Part shown: one piece after another, positions 56,124 through 63,299 of the stretch
Layout: each line of letters begins with the position of its first letter
How positions within the stretch are numbered: the first letter of the stretch is position 1
Assembly (NCBI RefSeq): GCF_047824785.1
Contig: NZ_CP181167.1
Location: 2,046,001 to 2,110,000, forward strand
Direction: 5' to 3'
DNA from: Nitrobacter sp039808345
Lineage (GTDB): Bacteria; Pseudomonadota; Alphaproteobacteria; Rhizobiales; Xanthobacteraceae
Length of the DNA: 64,000 nt
Notes under the pieces: generated by a model
Told to the model about the DNA's origin: nothing
The model's database searches: none
The model's input: the letters and a program-made list of their open reading frames with translations, nothing else
Made by a program: the position numbers and the translations under genes

Positions 56124-56126
56124 TGC

Positions 56127-56804
56127 ATGTCGGAAAAGGATCAATTGGCGAGGCTTGAAAAGCTCGCTTGCCATCCGTCTCGAGTAGATCCGGCCCATTT
56201 CAACAAGAAGGCCGAGATACCATACGGAGTCACGGTTGATCACGTCGCAGCCGCGATGAACGATTTTGTGGATTTTGTAGGCTTTATCAATCAGCAGCTC
56301 GCGACGAAGGACATTGAGCGGCTTGAAACCATGCTTATGCCTGCGAATTTCAGCAGTATCGTAGGCGAGTTCATGACATCGAGCATCCCGAAGCATTGCA
56401 AGACCATTGTAAAGAATGCCTACCACAACGGACACCCGGACATGATTCCAGCCGGGAAGTACGCAGACAATAAGATGCAGCACGGAACGGAAGGCATTGA
56501 GGTGAAAGGGTCGCGCTACCTCAAAGCATGGCAAGGTCACAATGCCGAGGATGCATGGCTTATGGTGTTCTGCTTTGCGAGCGGCAGACCCACCGACGCA
56601 GTGAAAGGTATTCTGCCCGCGCCGTTCCGGTTCGTTCTTGTATGCGGAGCGCAATTGCAAAAGAGCGACTGGAATTTTGCCGGGCGCTCGGAGACAAGCC
56701 GTCGAACAATTACCGCTTCTGTTACTCAGACCGGCTACGACAAGATGATGGCAAACTGGATTTATAAGGAGCCTGACCTTCTCGACGAGCTCGAAGAGGA
56801 TTAA
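56127..56804 (+). CDS. Putative Type II restriction endonuclease (PD-(D/E)XK)
   Basis: 225 residues. The catalytic pattern is HPD (about residues 103-105), a 19-residue gap, then EGIEVKGSRY with E125-x-K127, followed by WQGHNAEDAWLMVFCF, a typical core strand. The N-terminal half (AAAMNDFVDFVGFINQQ, PANFSSIVGEFMTSSI) is helical. The gene runs toward, and overlaps by four bases, the methyltransferase gene, so the pair is a restriction-modification set. Recognition sequence is unknown. Its start is partly hidden in a hairpin. Confidence 0.8.
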   Translation: MSEKDQLARLEKLACHPSRVDPAHFNKKAEIPYGVTVDHVAAAMNDFVDFVGFINQQLATKDIERLETMLMPANFSSIVGEFMTSSIPKHCKTIVKNAYHNGHPDMIPAGKYADNKMQHGTEGIEVKGSRYLKAWQGHNAEDAWLMVFCFASGRPTDAVKGILPAPFRFVLVCGAQLQKSDWNFAGRSETSRRTITASVTQTGYDKMMANWIYKEPDLLDELEED

Positions 56805-57763
56805 ATAGCGAGCTTGATCTGTTGTTCTTCGACAATTTCACTTGATCGTTCTCCTGAGCGTATCGCGATGAGTTTAGGCACGGCTTTCTTTGCCAGACTA
56901 TAATAATTAGCATGGCGTTCGATGCCTATGCACTGGTAGCCGACGACCTCCGCCGCCGCGACGGTAGAACCTGAGCCCATGAAGGGGTCGGCGATAACGC
57001 CTATGCCAAGCGGCAATACCGCGCGAACCACTTGGCGGAGCAGCGACTGCGGTTTTAGGCTCGGATGCGGCGCGATGTCCTTCTCTCGCTTCGACGTACG
57101 CTCGCTCGGTATCACGTCACTGAATGGATTACCGTCCGCACGCCGGCGGAGCCCTCCAGTACCGTAAATTTTCAGACATTCACGAACGGTCATTTTAGGC
57201 GGGAGAGGCTTCCTGAAGACGCCCCACGGCTCATACCCGCCACGCGGGAGCGAGCAAACGTCGGGGAAGTCTTTCTCCCCGAGCTTGGGCCTATCGCCTC
57301 CGCGAAGAGTCTGCACCAGCCGAATGATCTCGGTACGGAACTCAAATCCTCCATCCACCATCGCACCGAACACGAGCTGGGACAGGAACGCATTTGATGC
57401 CATAAAGACATGGGCGCCGGGCTTTAGCGCGGGTAGCGCTGCTATTGCTAAGTCCTTGAAGAACCGCCTAAGCGTTTGGCGCTCGCCCTCATCCAGCGCA
57501 GTAAACCGTGGTAAGGGTGAGCGAACTGAGCCATCGAAGCTCGGCGGAATGCGCCAGATACCAGTTCCACCCGATAGCATCTTTTCAATTTGTTCGAGCT
57601 CGTACTCCTTCACCCCATATGGTGGATCGAACACCATCCCATCGAGACTTTCGGGAGGAAGGCGCGAAAGCCAGTCGAACGCGTCCCCATGGACGAGGAG
57701 CGAGCGTCCTATGCTCTGGTGTTTGTAATTGAAAGCGAAAGGATGTGCGGCCCGAGCGTCCAT
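56801..57763 (-). CDS. DNA methyltransferase (amino-methylating, beta class)
   Basis: 320 residues. The catalytic motif IV DPPYGV is near the N-terminus (residues 46-51) and the AdoMet-binding motif I (DPFMGSGSTVAAAEVVGYQC) is near the C-terminus (about 262-281), which is the beta order of N4-cytosine/N6-adenine methylases. The target-recognition part lies between (about 90-230). It protects the host against the neighbouring nuclease. The start abuts the stop of the winged-helix gene (TAAATG), so the two are co-transcribed. Confidence 0.92.
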   Translation of the reverse strand: MDARAAHPFAFNYKHQSIGRSLLVHGDAFDWLSRLPPESLDGMVFDPPYGVKEYELEQIEKMLSGGTGIWRIPPSFDGSVRSPLPRFTALDEGERQTLRRFFKDLAIAALPALKPGAHVFMASNAFLSQLVFGAMVDGGFEFRTEIIRLVQTLRGGDRPKLGEKDFPDVCSLPRGGYEPWGVFRKPLPPKMTVRECLKIYGTGGLRRRADGNPFSDVIPSERTSKREKDIAPHPSLKPQSLLRQVVRAVLPLGIGVIADPFMGSGSTVAAAEVVGYQCIGIERHANYYSLAKKAVPKLIAIRSGERSSEIVEEQQIKLAI

Positions 57764-57979
57764 TTATTTCACTTGTTTATTGAGGCGATATTCGCCCCGC
57801 CCGGTTCTCTCAAAGAGAGCGGGGCAATTGAGGTTCAGGTACGAACGCACTGACGAAGGCGGCACCTCGCCGAGTTGCTTGGCAATGGCATTTCTAATCT
57901 CCGCGATCGTGACCGGGTTCTTTTGCTCCGCCAAGAACGTGATGATTGCGTCGCGGACGACGCCAGGTGACCGTGCCAT
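57764..57979 (-). CDS. Small winged-helix protein upstream of the methyltransferase
   Basis: 71 residues: RSPGVVRDAIITFLAEQKNP, VTIAEIRNAIAKQLGEVPPS, SVRSYLNLNCPALFERTGRG, EYRL. The pattern is a winged helix like HARE-HTH domains. I recall such domains fused to or beside DNA methylases, so it may be a split regulatory or DNA-reading part of the methyltransferase, or the controller of the operon. A GAGGAG lies before the ATG at 57979; the frame to 58009 overruns the operator. Confidence 0.78.
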   Translation of the reverse strand: MARSPGVVRDAIITFLAEQKNPVTIAEIRNAIAKQLGEVPPSSVRSYLNLNCPALFERTGRGEYRLNKQVK

Positions 57980-58008
57980 GGAAGCTCCTCTGTTCCGGCT
58001 TAGACCCA

Positions 58009-58026
58009 TTGACGTCTAGACGTCAA
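58009..58026. promoter_or_regulatory. Perfect 18-bp palindrome, candidate R-M operator
   Basis: TTGACGTCTAGACGTCAA is fully self-complementary. On the minus strand its TTGACG can serve as a -35 box, with TCTAAG 16-17 bases on as a weak -10, both upstream of the winged-helix/methyltransferase operon. A dimeric regulator bound here would block that promoter. Confidence 0.7.
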
Positions 58027-58181
58027 CCATCTCTATTTTCAGTTCACTGGAAAAATGATCGTCAGCGCCGTGGTAAAATTTATCTAGCCAGTTCGATTCG
58101 TCGGTTTTGGAATCGTGCCGCGCAGTCGCGTCTGAGTCTCCCCGCTCCGCAGTACGCCTCCACAACCGAGGAGCGTCGCCC

Positions 58182-58379
58182 ATGTGGCTATCAAAACAGA
58201 AGCCCCCGAGGACTAAGCGCGTCTGCCAGTTTTGCGGCGGATGCTTCGGCCTGACACGGCCGAACTTCCCCTACTGCTCGACGTACTGCGCCGCGTGGGA
58301 GGAAAACCAGAAGATAACGCCGCGGGATGCGTCGCCCGACCCGCACGGCGACTTCATCGCCGCGCTCCGCTATCCGTGA
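58182..58379 (+). CDS. Small zinc-finger protein
   Basis: 65 residues, basic N-terminus, then CQFCGGCFGLTRPNFPYCST YC-type spacing (CxxC...CxxxC), a short treble-clef or zinc ribbon, and an acidic tail. It has a good GAGGAG before the ATG at 58182 and a terminator at 58424. It is the last gene inside the element. Function is unknown. Confidence 0.6.
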   Translation: MWLSKQKPPRTKRVCQFCGGCFGLTRPNFPYCSTYCAAWEENQKITPRDASPDPHGDFIAALRYP

Positions 58380-58423
58380 ATGCGAACCCTTGTCGGACTT
58401 CCCTTCGTCCCGGCAAGCCGACT

Positions 58424-58453
58424 ACTTCCCCCTACCTCGGGGGAAGTCTTTTT
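58424..58453 (+). terminator. Rho-independent terminator
   Basis: Perfect 9-bp stem ACTTCCCCC/GGGGGAAGT with a 6-base loop, followed by CTTTTTGCT. Confidence 0.9.
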
Positions 58454-58495
58454 GCTAAAGACGCGGGGCGAGCAGAAGCCTCGCCGTGAGCCAAA

Positions 58496-58515
58496 GTGCC
58501 AGAGCGGTGCCAAAG
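58496..58515 (+). repeat. Candidate integrase arm sites (right)
   Basis: GTGCCA-GAGCG-GTGCCAAAG, the same paired motif as at 51842-51861, 41 bases before the tRNA. Confidence 0.6.
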
Positions 58516-58556
58516 GAAAAGAGTGATACCGTCTAAGACATTGATTTCGTTGCAAA

Positions 58557-58633
58557 GCGCTCGTAGCTCAGCTGGATAGAGCATCGGATTTCGATTCCGA
58601 GGGCCGGGAGTTCGAATCTCTCCGAGCGCGCCA
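58557..58633 (+). tRNA. tRNA-Arg (anticodon TCG), attR
   Basis: 77 bases with encoded CCA: acceptor GCGCTCG/CGAGCGC, D-arm GCTCAGCTGGATAGAGC, anticodon stem TCGGA/TCCGA with loop TTTCGAT (anticodon TCG), T-arm GGGAG-TTCGAAT-CTCTC. The first 44 bases are the right attachment repeat; the 3' part is chromosomal, so the intact gene now has its promoter region from the element. Confidence 0.97.
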
Positions 58634-58760
58634 CTCCATCATCGCCTATATCCATTTGATATGTTAGACTTTTTGCCGTTTCTACCCGATTTCGTCATCG
58701 ACCGATTCGGGAGAACGCAAGAGGTCAAACCGGACGCTGATTCCTGCTAGTGGACGCAAA

Positions 58761-58781
58761 GTCCCAGAAAAAGTCCCAGAC
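58761..58781 (+). repeat. GTCCCA direct repeat after tRNA-Arg
   Basis: GTCCCA-GAAAAA-GTCCCAGAC, a 12-base-spaced pair that resembles the paired GTGCCA sites of the element. It may be an arm site left by a second element on the 3' side of the tRNA. Confidence 0.35.
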
Positions 58782-58822
58782 TTGTTCTCACGGCGTTCCT
58801 CCGCATCACAGGGAGAGGCGGC

Positions 58823-59044
58823 ATGAGCGGCGAGTGGCAGGATATCGCGACGGCGACCCTTGGCTCTACCATCGACGTCCTTTGCGTTGACACGGGCGGC
58901 GGAGTGATCGTGTTTGAGGGCGTCAAACTGCTCGACGATGAGGAACCGTATGCTTTCGAGTATGAGGGCGTCTATCACCCCCACGAAAACGGCATGTGGC
59001 TCAAGAGCTGGCGTCCCTCCACTCCCCGTGAAGGAGGGCGGTGA
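58823..59044 (+). CDS. Small phage-like protein
   Basis: 73 residues: GEWQDIATATLGSTIDVLCV, VIVFEGVKLLDDEEPYAFEY, WLKSWRPS. This resembles short phage or plasmid proteins with the W-x-I-A-T-A start and W-P end (DUF551-like). A GGGAGAGG lies upstream. The following gene starts one base after its stop, so they form a unit. Confidence 0.6.
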   Translation: MSGEWQDIATATLGSTIDVLCVDTGGGVIVFEGVKLLDDEEPYAFEYEGVYHPHENGMWLKSWRPSTPREGGR

Positions 59045-59045
59045 G

Positions 59046-59585
59046 ATGCGGGTGCTAGTGTGCGGCGGTCGCCGCTTTAACGACGCTCTGACGCTCGGCT
59101 CATGGCTTGGTAGCATCCACAAGAACAACGGGCCGATTACGCTGTTGATTGAGGGCGGGGCGTCCGGTGCCGACTTCATGGCCCGCAAGTTTGCGGAGTG
59201 GCAGGGCATCCCGGTTCAGACATTTGACGCTGATTGGAGCCGGTACGGTAAGAAGGCCGGGCCGCTCCGAAACCGCCAGATGATAGGTGAAGGAAGGCCC
59301 GACAAGGTCATCGGATTCGAAGGCGGCACCGGTAGGCCGAACGATCGGCGAAGTCGGTCACGCTGCGCAGGCTTTGAGCGAGAGATTGAGCAACTTGCGA
59401 TTTGCGGGTGGCGCTGTGCGGTCTCAGAGGAAGTCGCCGGAGAGGGAAGAGGGAGATGTGCTCCCATGCGATGCATCTCACTCTGCGCGAAGTGTGCTGT
59501 CTGGTCTGTGATAAAAACCTTCCCAGGCGTCACTTGTGCACTTAAGCTGAGAGAAAGCATTAGTGCTTTGGAGGATGGGATCGGC
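59046..59585 (+). CDS. DUF2493 (SLOG-like) protein, 3' part altered
   Basis: The first 97 residues are a DUF2493 domain: MRVLVCGGRRFND, LLIEGGASGADFMARKFAEW, DADWSRYGKKAGPLRNRQMI, DKVIGFEGGTG. This Rossmann-like fold binds nucleotides. After GGTG the frame goes on as RPNDRRSRSRCAG, unlike the family's usual end; a frameshift near 59335 is likely. The open frame runs without a stop into the next gene at 59586. An AAGGAGG precedes the start. Right boundary is uncertain. Confidence 0.65.
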
Positions 59586-60000
59586 ATGGAAGTGGCAATC
59601 TTTGGACCTGCGATCTCGGCATTCGCCGGGGTCGCGGGTGCGTTCTTGGGCCTATTTATGACCACAAAAAACACTCAGCGGACGCTTGCTGCTAATGCTC
59701 AACTAAACCAAGTCGCCGCGAAGGAGCGCGCGAACGAGCGTGAAGCGCGGAACTACGGTGACCAACTCGAGCGCTTTTATATCCCGTATCGGCTTCTGGC
59801 GAGCGCAAACTTCATGCTCGCGCAAGAGCTGCGCGAGCGACTAAAGCACGGCGAACGTTTCTTTATAAAGATATTTGACAAGGAGTGGCTCAACTCCCTC
59901 GCTGAAGGAGATCGTGAGATCATCCAAATGATATGCGCCAATGCCGATGTGTTAAAAGGTATGATTGAGCAAAAAATCACCCCAGTTGATATGAAGCTTT
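59586..60000 (+). pseudogene. Membrane/coiled-coil protein, cut by IS-A copy 2
   Basis: MEVAIFGPAISAFAGVAGAF is a single N-terminal membrane helix, followed by a coiled-coil (TQRTLAANAQLNQVAAKERA) and a helical domain (YIPYRLLASANFMLAQELRE, FDKEWLNSLAEGDREIIQMI). The frame enters IS-A at base 60001 after MKLL, so the C-terminus is lost. The protein is not recognised. It shares its frame with the DUF2493 gene, probably by chance or by frameshift. Confidence 0.6.
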
Positions 60001-60061
60001 TGAGGTGGACCCGCTTGGTGAGACAGTTTGGCGGCCTGGCTAAGGTGGATCGGGTTCGTTT

Positions 60062-60898
60062 CTACGCCGCCAATTGCTCCGTCATTTCCGCCATAGCATG
60101 GACTTCGTCGGGCGTCCTGCCGGCGAAGGTCGAGTGCGGGCGTCGCCGGTTGTAATAGTCTATCCAGGAGCCGATGCCGCAGCGGGCTTGGCTTCCCGTT
60201 TCGAATGTGCTGAGGAAGACGCACTCATATTTGAGGCTGCGCCACAGTCGTTCGATGAAGACGTTGTCCATCCAGCGGCCGCGCCCGTCCATGGAGATGC
60301 GGATGCCGGCATCCTTCAGCGTCGTCGTGAAGGCGAAGCTAGTGAACTGCGAGCCTTGGTCGGTGTTGAAGATGTCGGGCCTGCCATGGCAGGCGATCGC
60401 CTCTTCGAGAGCGGCAACACAGAAGTCGGCATCCATCGTGTTCGACAACCGCCAGGCCAGGACCTTGCGGCTGAACCAGTCCATGATGGCCACGAGGTAA
60501 AGGAAGCCGCGCCGCATCGGGATATAGGTCACATCGGCACACCAAACGTGATCCGGCCGCTCGATCGCCAGGTGCCGCAGCAGGTAGGGATAGATGCGAT
60601 GCTGCGGATGCGGCTCGCTGGTTCTCGGCGCCTGGTAGATCGGCGACAGACCGATCTTGCGCATCAGCCGCCGGACCCGCTTGCGACCCACGCACCAGCC
60701 CTGACGCCGCAGATGCCGGGCCATCTGCCGGGAGCCATACCAGGGCGTCTCCATGAAGGCCTCGTCGATGGTGCGCATCAGTTCGAGGTTCTCGGGCGTC
60801 TCGCCGGCGGGCTGTCGGTAGAACGACGCCCGCGAGATCGAGACCAGTTCGCACTGGCGGCGGATCGAGAGCCGGTTGTGATCGGGGTCAATCATCAT
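60062..60898 (-). CDS. IS-A OrfB (DDE transposase), copy 2
   Basis: 278 residues, identical to the copy-1 protein, with the Asp of WCADVTYIP, the Asp of NTDQGSQF and the Glu of FIERLW. It appears intact, so this IS copy may be active. Confidence 0.95.
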   Translation of the reverse strand: MMIDPDHNRLSIRRQCELVSISRASFYRQPAGETPENLELMRTIDEAFMETPWYGSRQMARHLRRQGWCVGRKRVRRLMRKIGLSPIYQAPRTSEPHPQHRIYPYLLRHLAIERPDHVWCADVTYIPMRRGFLYLVAIMDWFSRKVLAWRLSNTMDADFCVAALEEAIACHGRPDIFNTDQGSQFTSFAFTTTLKDAGIRISMDGRGRWMDNVFIERLWRSLKYECVFLSTFETGSQARCGIGSWIDYYNRRRPHSTFAGRTPDEVHAMAEMTEQLAA

Positions 60899-60915
60899 TC
60901 TCCTCCGATCCAGGC

Positions 60916-61197
60916 TCAGCGATCGAAGGCCTTGGCCAAAAAATCCCGCTCAACGACAAGCTGGCCAATCTTGGCGTGCAGCTTGGTCACCTCGGCTTCC
61001 CGGCCGACCTGCGCATCAGCAGCCTTGTCGTCGAACGTCTTGGCCAGGTTCTCGATGGCCTGCCGTTTCCACTGCGTAATCTGGTTCGGATGAAGCTGGT
61101 GCTTTGTCGCCAGTTCCGAAATCGTCCGCTCGCCACGGATCGCCTCAAGCGCAACCTTGGCCTTGAACTCAGCCGTAAATCGTCTGCGTGTCTTCAT
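60916..61197 (-). CDS. IS-A OrfA, copy 2
   Basis: 93 residues, identical to copy 1; the slippery TTTTTTG before orfB is also present. Confidence 0.94.
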   Translation of the reverse strand: MKTRRRFTAEFKAKVALEAIRGERTISELATKHQLHPNQITQWKRQAIENLAKTFDDKAADAQVGREAEVTKLHAKIGQLVVERDFLAKAFDR

Positions 61198-61263
61198 ACC
61201 GGATCGTCCTTTTCATCGGGCGATCCACCTTATGCCCCTGTCTCAGAAACCGGCACCACCTCA

Positions 61264-61881
61264 GGATACGTACTGACTTCCTCTGTCGCTGTGGTGTACG
61301 AGCCCGCCGCGATGGACCGGCCGTCGATCGTGCAGGGCTTGCTCCAGCGCATCGAGCACGAAGCCGGCGTGCGCCGAACGTGATGCCCGCCAGCCGACGA
61401 TCCTGCGGGCATAGGCGTCGATGACGAAGGCGACATAGATGAAGCCGGTCCAGGTGGCAACATAGGTGAAGTCGGAGAGCCAAAGCGCATTCGGCCTCGA
61501 CGCCTTGAACTGGCGGTTGACGTGATCCAGCGGGCATGGCGCCGCCTTGTCGCCGATCGTGGTCCTGACCGACTTGCCGCGGATAACACCGTGCAAGCCC
61601 ATGGTCCGCATCAATCGTGACACCGTACAACGGGCGATATCGAAGCCTTCGCGCTTGAGTTGCCGCCAGATCTTGCGCACGCCATAGACGCGGAAGTTCT
61701 CATCGAAGACGCGCCGGACCTCGATCTTCAGGATGACATCCTGCCTGGCGCGCGCCGACAGCTTGGCGGGATCACGCCGTTTGGCGACATGGGCATGATA
61801 GGTCGAGGGGGCGATCGACAGAACCTTGCAGATCGGCTCGACCCCATGCGCCGCGCGATGATCGTCGATGAAGGCGATCAT
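61264..61881 (-). pseudogene. ISx OrfB transposase, C-terminus missing
   Basis: About 206 residues of an IS3-family DDE transposase: IAPSTYHAHVAKRRDPAKLS, VYGVRKIWRQLKREGFDIAR, WLSDFTYVATWTGFIYVAFV (first Asp), HHSDRGSQYVS (second Asp). The catalytic Glu and the C-terminal end are lost at the IS-A boundary, so the transposase cannot be active. Its ATG overlaps the orfA stop (ATGA). Confidence 0.9.
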
Positions 61882-62207
61882 GGCTTGGACCGGCGGTCGA
61901 GCTCCGCCGTCGCAAAATAAGCGCTTGCCTTGCGCAGAATCTCATTGGCTTGCCGAAGCTCGCGGTTCTCACGCTCAAGCGCCTTCAGCTTCTCCGCCAC
62001 GTCCGTTGGGACGCCTGCTCGCTTGCCGCTGTCGATCTCCGCCTTCTTCACCCATTCCAGCAGGGTATGGCCGGAACAGCCAATCTTGGGGGCTATCGCC
62101 TCAATCGCAGCCCAGCGGGACGGATACTCGCTGCCGTGATCCAAAACCATTCGAACCGCTCGGGCCCGAACCTCCGGTGAAAACTTGTTCGTCGTCTTGC
62201 TTGTCAT
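61878..62207 (-). CDS. ISx OrfA
   Basis: 109 residues: KFSPEVRARAVRMVLDHGSE, AIAPKIGCSGHTLLEWVKKA (helix-turn-helix), then a leucine-zipper-like helix LKALERENRELRQANEILRK. It is the DNA-binding first frame of an IS3-family element, probably of the IS51/IS407-like kind. It appears complete. Confidence 0.9.
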   Translation of the reverse strand: MTSKTTNKFSPEVRARAVRMVLDHGSEYPSRWAAIEAIAPKIGCSGHTLLEWVKKAEIDSGKRAGVPTDVAEKLKALERENRELRQANEILRKASAYFATAELDRRSKP

Positions 62208-62257
62208 GGCTCCATCCTCTCAGGAGTTGGAGCCTCCGGCAAACCCGGGGCGGTTCA

Positions 62258-62934
62258 CACTCATATTTGAGGCTGCGCCACAGTCGTTCGATGAAGACGT
62301 TGTCCATCCAGCGGCCGCGCCCGTCCATGGAGATGCGGATGCCGGCATCCTTCAGCGTCGTCGTGAAGGCGAAGCTAGTGAACTGCGAGCCTTGGTCGGT
62401 GTTGAAGATGTCGGGCCTGCCATGGCAGGCGATCGCCTCTTCGAGAGCGGCAACACAGAAGTCGGCATCCATCGTGTTCGACAACCGCCAGGCCAGGACC
62501 TTGCGGCTGAACCAGTCCATGATGGCCACGAGGTAAAGGAAGCCGCGCCGCATCGGGATATAGGTCACATCGGCACACCAAACGTGATCCGGCCGCTCGA
62601 TCGCCAGGTGCCGCAGCAGGTAGGGATAGATGCGATGCTGCGGATGCGGCTCGCTGGTTCTCGGCGCCTGGTAGATCGGCGACAGACCGATCTTGCGCAT
62701 CAGCCGCCGGACCCGCTTGCGACCCACGCACCAGCCCTGACGCCGCAGATGCCGGGCCATCTGCCGGGAGCCATACCAGGGCGTCTCCATGAAGGCCTCG
62801 TCGATGGTGCGCATCAGTTCGAGGTTCTCGGGCGTCTCGCCGGCGGGCTGTCGGTAGAACGACGCCCGCGAGATCGAGACCAGTTCGCACTGGCGGCGGA
62901 TCGAGAGCCGGTTGTGATCGGGGTCAATCATCAT
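62258..62934 (-). pseudogene. IS-A OrfB, truncated (copy 3)
   Basis: Identical to the other OrfB copies up to RSLKYEC, then replaced by ISx sequence. The catalytic residues are present but the C-terminal end (YYNRRRPHS region) is lost. Confidence 0.92.
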
Positions 62935-62951
62935 TCTCCTCCGATCCAGGC

Positions 62952-63233
62952 TCAGCGATCGAAGGCCTTGGCCAAAAAATCCCGCTCAACGACAAGCTGG
63001 CCAATCTTGGCGTGCAGCTTGGTCACCTCGGCTTCCCGGCCGACCTGCGCATCAGCAGCCTTGTCGTCGAACGTCTTGGCCAGGTTCTCGATGGCCTGCC
63101 GTTTCCACTGCGTAATCTGGTTCGGATGAAGCTGGTGCTTTGTCGCCAGTTCCGAAATCGTCCGCTCGCCACGGATCGCCTCAAGCGCAACCTTGGCCTT
63201 GAACTCAGCCGTAAATCGTCTGCGTGTCTTCAT
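62952..63233 (-). CDS. IS-A OrfA, copy 3
   Basis: 93 residues, identical to the other copies. Alone it can act only as an inhibitor of transposition or is inert. Confidence 0.92.
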   Translation of the reverse strand: MKTRRRFTAEFKAKVALEAIRGERTISELATKHQLHPNQITQWKRQAIENLAKTFDDKAADAQVGREAEVTKLHAKIGQLVVERDFLAKAFDR

Positions 63234-63299
63234 ACCGGATCGTCCTTTTCATCGGGCGATCCACCTTATGCCCCTGTCTCAGAAACCGGCACCACCTCA

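Larger units (their letters stand above)
51679..58600 (+). mobile_element. Integrative element in tRNA-Arg(TCG), with an R-M system
   Basis: Bounded by an identical 44-bp sequence, 51679-51722 and 58557-58600, which is the first 44 bases of tRNA-Arg. A tyrosine integrase is just inside the left end. Contents: integrase, small membrane protein, excisionase-like protein, hairpin-rich stretch, phage-like and HNH genes, nuclease, methyltransferase, winged-helix regulator and a zinc-finger protein. The right repeat belongs to the intact tRNA. Confidence 0.9.
60001..61263 (-). mobile_element. IS-A copy 2, complete
   Basis: 1,263 bp, same ends as copy 1 (TGAGGTGG at 60001 and CCACCTCA at 61263), and orfA/orfB encode the same proteins. 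Flanking triplets differ (TTT at 59998-60000, GGA at 61264-61266), so there is no target duplication. It is inserted in the orfB of ISx. Confidence 0.95.
61264..62257 (-). mobile_element. ISx: second IS3-family element, 3' part missing
   Basis: It begins on the minus strand at 62257 with TGAACCGCCCCGGGTTTGCC, a typical IS3-family end, and contains orfA and most of orfB, up to the second catalytic Asp region. At 61264 it is cut by IS-A copy 2. Its right inverted repeat and the rest of orfB are absent from the window. Its left end is inserted in the orfB of IS-A copy 3. Confidence 0.9.
62258..63299 (-). mobile_element. IS-A copy 3, fragment
   Basis: 1,042 bp that match copy 2 bases 60222-61263, i.e. 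orfA and the first three-quarters of orfB with the outer inverted repeat at 63299. The remaining 221 bp are missing beyond the ISx insertion point. The flank after 63299 is GCC, which does not match the TTT before copy 2. Confidence 0.95.

Noticed and set aside
61261..61265. Target duplication for IS-A copy 2
   Set aside because: The triplets on both sides (TTT and GGA) differ, also when compared with the outer flank of copy 3 (GCC).
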